Shown piece by piece: positions 7,970-11,126 of a DNA stretch of 11,126 bases. Source of the stretch: Flavobacteriaceae bacterium (GTDB taxonomy: Bacteria; Bacteroidota; Bacteroidia; Flavobacteriales; Flavobacteriaceae); NCBI GenBank assembly GCA_030590765.1, contig JAUVCP010000030.1:1-11126 (forward strand). Direction: 5' to 3'. The notes beneath the pieces are model-generated. The model was not told the DNA's origin, did no database searches, and saw only the letters and a program-made list of their open reading frames with translations. Made by a program: the position numbers and the translations under genes. Each line of letters begins with the position of its first letter. The stretch's first letter is position 1.

Positions 7970-10729
7970 TTATTGATTAATTACCCAAGAAATGTAATAC
8001 ATGGAACCTATATACCCTGTTCCAGGAGCTACCATATAAGGATTTCCTCCAATATTAGATGCTCCAACTTTAAATGTAGATTTGATCTTTGAAACTGTGT
8101 AATTTATTTGAGCATCAAAAATAGAAGTTGATGGCACAACAGCATTAGCAATGGTTGACTCCCATAAGAAATCATTAGCATATCTATAATTAACATTAAA
8201 ACCAAATCCTTCGAAAAGATTTAAACTTCCGATAGAAGCCTTAAATTGATGCTCCGGAGTATTGAATCCTGCTTCAAAGTCAGGATATTTTTTTTGATCA
8301 AATTCAAAACTTGTCCAGGTATAACTAAATCCAAGATCCAGTTTTTGAAATACTCTTCTGTTTACACCAATATTAGCTCCATAAGAAGTAATTTGTGTTG
8401 GTGAATTAGTATACAATGAAAATACCTGAGTTTGACCGGTAACAATATCTATTATACCAGATCCATCATGAGCAGAACCATTTTTAGGAGTAACAGCAAC
8501 TATCTGACTAATAAAATCATCATAAATATTATAATACGCATTGATATCAATTGAAAATCCTTCCACATTTCCACGGTATCCAATATCAAATGCTTTTACT
8601 TGTTCCGGCGTCACCAAATCAGTAGTAATTGCATTTAGTTTACTTGGGTCACCGGTGGCTGCAAAATTCAAAACAGAGGACAATGAATAAGAATCACTAT
8701 ACGCCTTTCTACCAGTAAGATCTGTATTTGGAAGATCTCTATCTAAATTATCAGGCGATGACCCAACCAATATCGCAGTTCCTGCATCCAGACCAATAAA
8801 GAGATCTTGTGTTGTTGGATTTCTAAAACCTGTTTGAAAGGAAGCTCTAAAGTTATGTTGTTTGTTTTCTCCTGCAGAATACACAATAGATGCTCTTGGT
8901 GAAAAGCTTCCATCAAAAAATTCATTCTTATCATAACGAATGGAAGCAGATATAATCAATCTTTCATCTGCTAATTTCTTACTCGCCATGATATATGCAC
9001 CATATTCATCATAATCAATAGATCCATCATAATCTGTAAATATAGTACCTGCTGAATTCAATGAATATTTTCTAAAAGATCCTCCAGCCTGTAAATTGAA
9101 TTTATGATCAAATAAGCTTGAAAAATTATAATTACCTTCTCCTACATACATTTTTGTATTATCAACAAATTTTGATCCGCTAGAAAAATCAGGATCATTG
9201 ATAACTTCGTTAAACTTTTTATCAAATTCAGGAGTCCCCGGTTGTAAAGTAACTGTTTGATCAGCATAGGCTCTCGATGCCTTATGTGCCTGATCTGAAG
9301 TTGCACCTGCCATAGATGCTTCTAAATAAGCACCAACATAAGTACCAAACCATGTTACAGAATTATCTCTGTTCATATTGACACCTGTAAAAACCATATC
9401 ATATGATTTACCTGCATCTTCAAAAGTAGCATAACCTCTCACAAAAAAATTCTTGTTTTTAATTTCCAGTTTATTTTGAGTCATTGTAAAATTCTTCAAA
9501 TTATATCTGTTAGTCCCCTGATAAATAGTAGAACCCAAACCAGACCTAAAATTATAAGAGATCTCCAAATCATCACCCGTTGGTCTATAGTTTAAAGAAA
9601 CATCTACTTTTGCACTTTCTGCTTCATAATCGGTAAGGTCTTTTTCCAGATAACCTGTTCTACCTACATCATCACTAGGGACCAATGCACTTGCTCCATC
9701 AGGAATCAAACCACCAGCCTCCATTGATTTTGCAACTTCATGGATATCTGTTACTATTTCATCTCCATAAATATTAACAGCATTGTGATCATAACCTCTT
9801 TGATCATATGGAGTTATTTTATCAGGTAAACCTGCACCTTGTGTTGTATATTGATTTGTGTCATTTGACATCCAGTCTGTTCCTTTTAAATAAGAAAAGG
9901 AAACCTTTGCAGCAAATTTGTCACTAAAAGCATGTGCTGCACGGATACCAAAATCTACATAGTTATTATCCCCTGAATCTTGAACCGTTAAACCGGTTTT
10001 AGCATAAAAACTAATTCCCTGATAATCAAAAGGATTTTTTGTGGTCATAAACAAAATACCGTTAAATGCATTTGCTCCATATAAAGCTGAAGAGGCACCC
10101 GGAATAATTTCAACACTTTTCAAATCCAATTCATTTGCCCCAACTAAATTACCCATTACAAAGTTTAGTGCGGGAGAAGCATTATCCATACCATCTATTA
10201 ATTGTACAAATCTGGTATTTGAAAAAGTAGAGAATCCTTTTGTGTTTACAGAAGTGAATGTCAAACTATTGGTTTTAATATCAACACCTTTTAGATTGTT
10301 CAAACCGGTATAAAAATCAGCAGATGTGCTATTCTTTATTGCTCTTACATCCATTCTTTCAATAGTTACGGGAGATTCTCTCAGACTTTCAGGAGTACGA
10401 GATGCAGACACAACAACCTCATCTAAAGCATTTTGAGATTCTTCCAAAGCTATTGTTAAATCATCAATATTTGCGTTGATTTCAACAATATTATTGGTGT
10501 ACCCAATATATGAAACTTCAAGAGAAATTGGTAATTCATCATTAATTTTTAATGAAAATTTACCATCAAAATCTGTAGAGGTTCCGGTTACATTTCCTAC
10601 AACTCTTATATTAGCTCCAGGAATAGGATCATTTGTTAATGCATCTATAACTGTACCAGAAACAGCAGTTTGTGCAAACAGTATCGTCCCACTAAAAAGG
10701 GCGAAAAATAGAAATAATAATTTTTTCAT
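7970..10729 (-). CDS. TonB-dependent outer-membrane receptor with carboxypeptidase-regulatory-like domain
   Basis: A 919-residue protein. Residues 1-19 are a Sec signal peptide (cut likely before Gln20). Residues 21-95 form a CarboxypepD_reg-like beta domain (VSGTVIDALTNDPIPGANI, later DFDGKFSL and VSYIGY), typical of Bacteroidetes receptors. ALDEVVVSASRTPESLRESP near 101-120 holds the TonB-box-like segment. The plug domain runs to about 232, with VQLIDGMDN and SVEIIPGASSALYGANAFNG as clear marks. The remaining ~690 residues form the beta-barrel, ending in YYISWVINQ rather than the common terminal aromatic residue. Known for the family: energised import of large or scarce ligands across the outer membrane. 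No SusD-like gene is adjacent, which argues against a classical glycan-uptake SusCD pair. The downstream SGNH hydrolase lipoprotein is the likely partner. The ATG at 10729 gives a well-formed signal peptide, MKKLLFLFFALF. Confidence 0.95.
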   Translation of the reverse strand: MKKLLFLFFALFSGTILFAQTAVSGTVIDALTNDPIPGANIRVVGNVTGTSTDFDGKFSLKINDELPISLEVSYIGYTNNIVEINANIDDLTIALEESQNALDEVVVSASRTPESLRESPVTIERMDVRAIKNSTSADFYTGLNNLKGVDIKTNSLTFTSVNTKGFSTFSNTRFVQLIDGMDNASPALNFVMGNLVGANELDLKSVEIIPGASSALYGANAFNGILFMTTKNPFDYQGISFYAKTGLTVQDSGDNNYVDFGIRAAHAFSDKFAAKVSFSYLKGTDWMSNDTNQYTTQGAGLPDKITPYDQRGYDHNAVNIYGDEIVTDIHEVAKSMEAGGLIPDGASALVPSDDVGRTGYLEKDLTDYEAESAKVDVSLNYRPTGDDLEISYNFRSGLGSTIYQGTNRYNLKNFTMTQNKLEIKNKNFFVRGYATFEDAGKSYDMVFTGVNMNRDNSVTWFGTYVGAYLEASMAGATSDQAHKASRAYADQTVTLQPGTPEFDKKFNEVINDPDFSSGSKFVDNTKMYVGEGNYNFSSLFDHKFNLQAGGSFRKYSLNSAGTIFTDYDGSIDYDEYGAYIMASKKLADERLIISASIRYDKNEFFDGSFSPRASIVYSAGENKQHNFRASFQTGFRNPTTQDLFIGLDAGTAILVGSSPDNLDRDLPNTDLTGRKAYSDSYSLSSVLNFAATGDPSKLNAITTDLVTPEQVKAFDIGYRGNVEGFSIDINAYYNIYDDFISQIVAVTPKNGSAHDGSGIIDIVTGQTQVFSLYTNSPTQITSYGANIGVNRRVFQKLDLGFSYTWTSFEFDQKKYPDFEAGFNTPEHQFKASIGSLNLFEGFGFNVNYRYANDFLWESTIANAVVPSTSIFDAQINYTVSKIKSTFKVGASNIGGNPYMVAPGTGYIGSMYYISWVINQ

Positions 10730-10756
10730 AATTTGATTTTGAGATATTAAGATGGC

Positions 10757-10787
10757 GAAAAATACAATTTTTTTCGAATTTCTCTAA
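10757..10787 (-). promoter_or_regulatory. Possible promoter of the receptor-hydrolase operon
   Basis: On the minus strand TATTTTTC (complement of 10757-10764), then GCC, differs from TAnnTTTG only in the last base, and TTAG (complement of 10784-10787) lies 19 bases upstream as a weak -33. It would leave a leader of roughly 25 bases. The match is partial and the region is AT-rich, so chance agreement is possible. Confidence 0.3.
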
Positions 10788-10850
10788 TATTTTATGAAAA
10801 AATTATTGATAAAATAAAAATTGCCTGATAGAAATCATTGATTATACAAG

Positions 10851-11126
10851 CTATTTTACATGTAATTTCTGTGATGAAGTCTCATTTCCTCTTTTCACCT
10901 GAAGAATATAAATTCCACTTGAAATATTATGTGTCACTATCTTTTCTTTATATGCTGACGAAGTGGTCTTAAATACTTTTCTGAGGATATTTCTACCCAT
11001 GATATCATATAAATTAATCTCTACATCACTTGTATTCTTAGAATTGAATTCAACATTGAATATTCCGTTTGAAGGATTAGGATACACCTTAAAATTATTG
11101 AATACATAATTATTAACTCCTAAAAC
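10851..11126 (-). CDS. C-terminal end of a T9SS-exported protein (type A sorting domain; 5' part outside window)
   Basis: The frame is open to the right window edge and ends at a TAG (complement of 10851-10853), so only about 91 C-terminal residues are seen. They form nearly all of a T9SS type A sorting domain: FKVYPNPSNGIFNVEF, then EINLYDIMGRNI, then SSGIYILQVKRG and a basic end SQKLHVK. The YPNP motif is read from a GTG valine codon at 11085-11087, which should not be taken as a start, since residues upstream (VLGVNNYVFNNFK) fit the usual linker. The function of the passenger domain cannot be inferred. Known for the family: this domain directs export across the outer membrane and is normally removed by the PorU-type sortase. 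The gene lies 121 bases upstream of the receptor on the same strand; no clear terminator separates them. Confidence 0.87.
   Translation of the reverse strand, partial: VLGVNNYVFNNFKVYPNPSNGIFNVEFNSKNTSDVEINLYDIMGRNILRKVFKTTSSAYKEKIVTHNISSGIYILQVKRGNETSSQKLHVK

Noticed and set aside
8743..8934. A 63-codon minus-strand frame inside the TonB-dependent receptor gene
   Set aside because: It overlaps a continuous, well-conserved barrel-coding frame and shows no recognisable protein features. It is a shadow frame, not evidence of a frameshift.
10041..10736. Two plus-strand open frames (10041-10313 and 10476-10736) opposite the receptor N-terminus
   Set aside because: They lie antisense to the plug and signal-peptide coding region, resemble no family, and have no plausible start context.
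10790..10850. Possible terminator for the T9SS cargo gene at the right end
   Set aside because: Only weak A/T-rich inverted repeats (such as ATTTTAT with ATAAAAT, and AATCATTGATT) are present, with no GC stem and no following T-run that would be convincing.

Overview
The window looks like a chromosomal segment from a Bacteroidetes bacterium, most likely a member of the Flavobacteriia. The evidence is an AT-rich composition, type IX secretion (T9SS) type A sorting domains, a TonB-dependent receptor with an N-terminal carboxypeptidase-regulatory-like domain, lipoproteins with acidic residues right after the lipid cysteine, an isolated atpD-atpC pair encoding a short epsilon subunit, and TAnnTTTG-type promoter elements. 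I see no rRNA, tRNA, CRISPR array, insertion sequence or phage gene. No gene-free stretch exceeds 300 bases; the longest (about 220 bases, upstream of atpD) holds a terminator and a promoter.

Plus strand, left part (1-4187). The window opens inside a secreted M1-family zinc aminopeptidase that ends in a T9SS sorting domain. Next come an RseP-type site-2 protease (intramembrane zinc protease with two PDZ domains), a small FKBP-type peptidyl-prolyl isomerase lipoprotein 32 bases downstream, and a DUF3179-family lipoprotein. These four all concern the cell envelope or secretion. rseP and the FKBP gene are probably co-transcribed.

Minus strand, middle (4212-6217). A complete atpD-atpC operon encodes the F1 beta and epsilon subunits of ATP synthase, without the other subunit genes. 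It has a good promoter upstream, a hairpin terminator downstream (convergent with the DUF3179 gene), and an odd short-period repeat in the 74-base spacer between the two genes.

Minus strand, right part (6300-11126). A TonB-dependent outer-membrane receptor is followed after 19 bases by an SGNH/GDSL-type hydrolase lipoprotein, and the pair ends in a strong hairpin terminator. The arrangement suggests a surface hydrolase working with an uptake channel, plausibly for a lipid or other ester substrate; the substrate is not visible from sequence. The window closes in the C-terminal end of another T9SS cargo protein.

Most of the region is ordinary flavobacterial housekeeping and envelope content. 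The points most worth a second look are the receptor-hydrolase pair, the loss of one cysteine from the usual DUF3179 motif, and the repeat between atpD and atpC. I did not find convincing evidence of a wholly new system.
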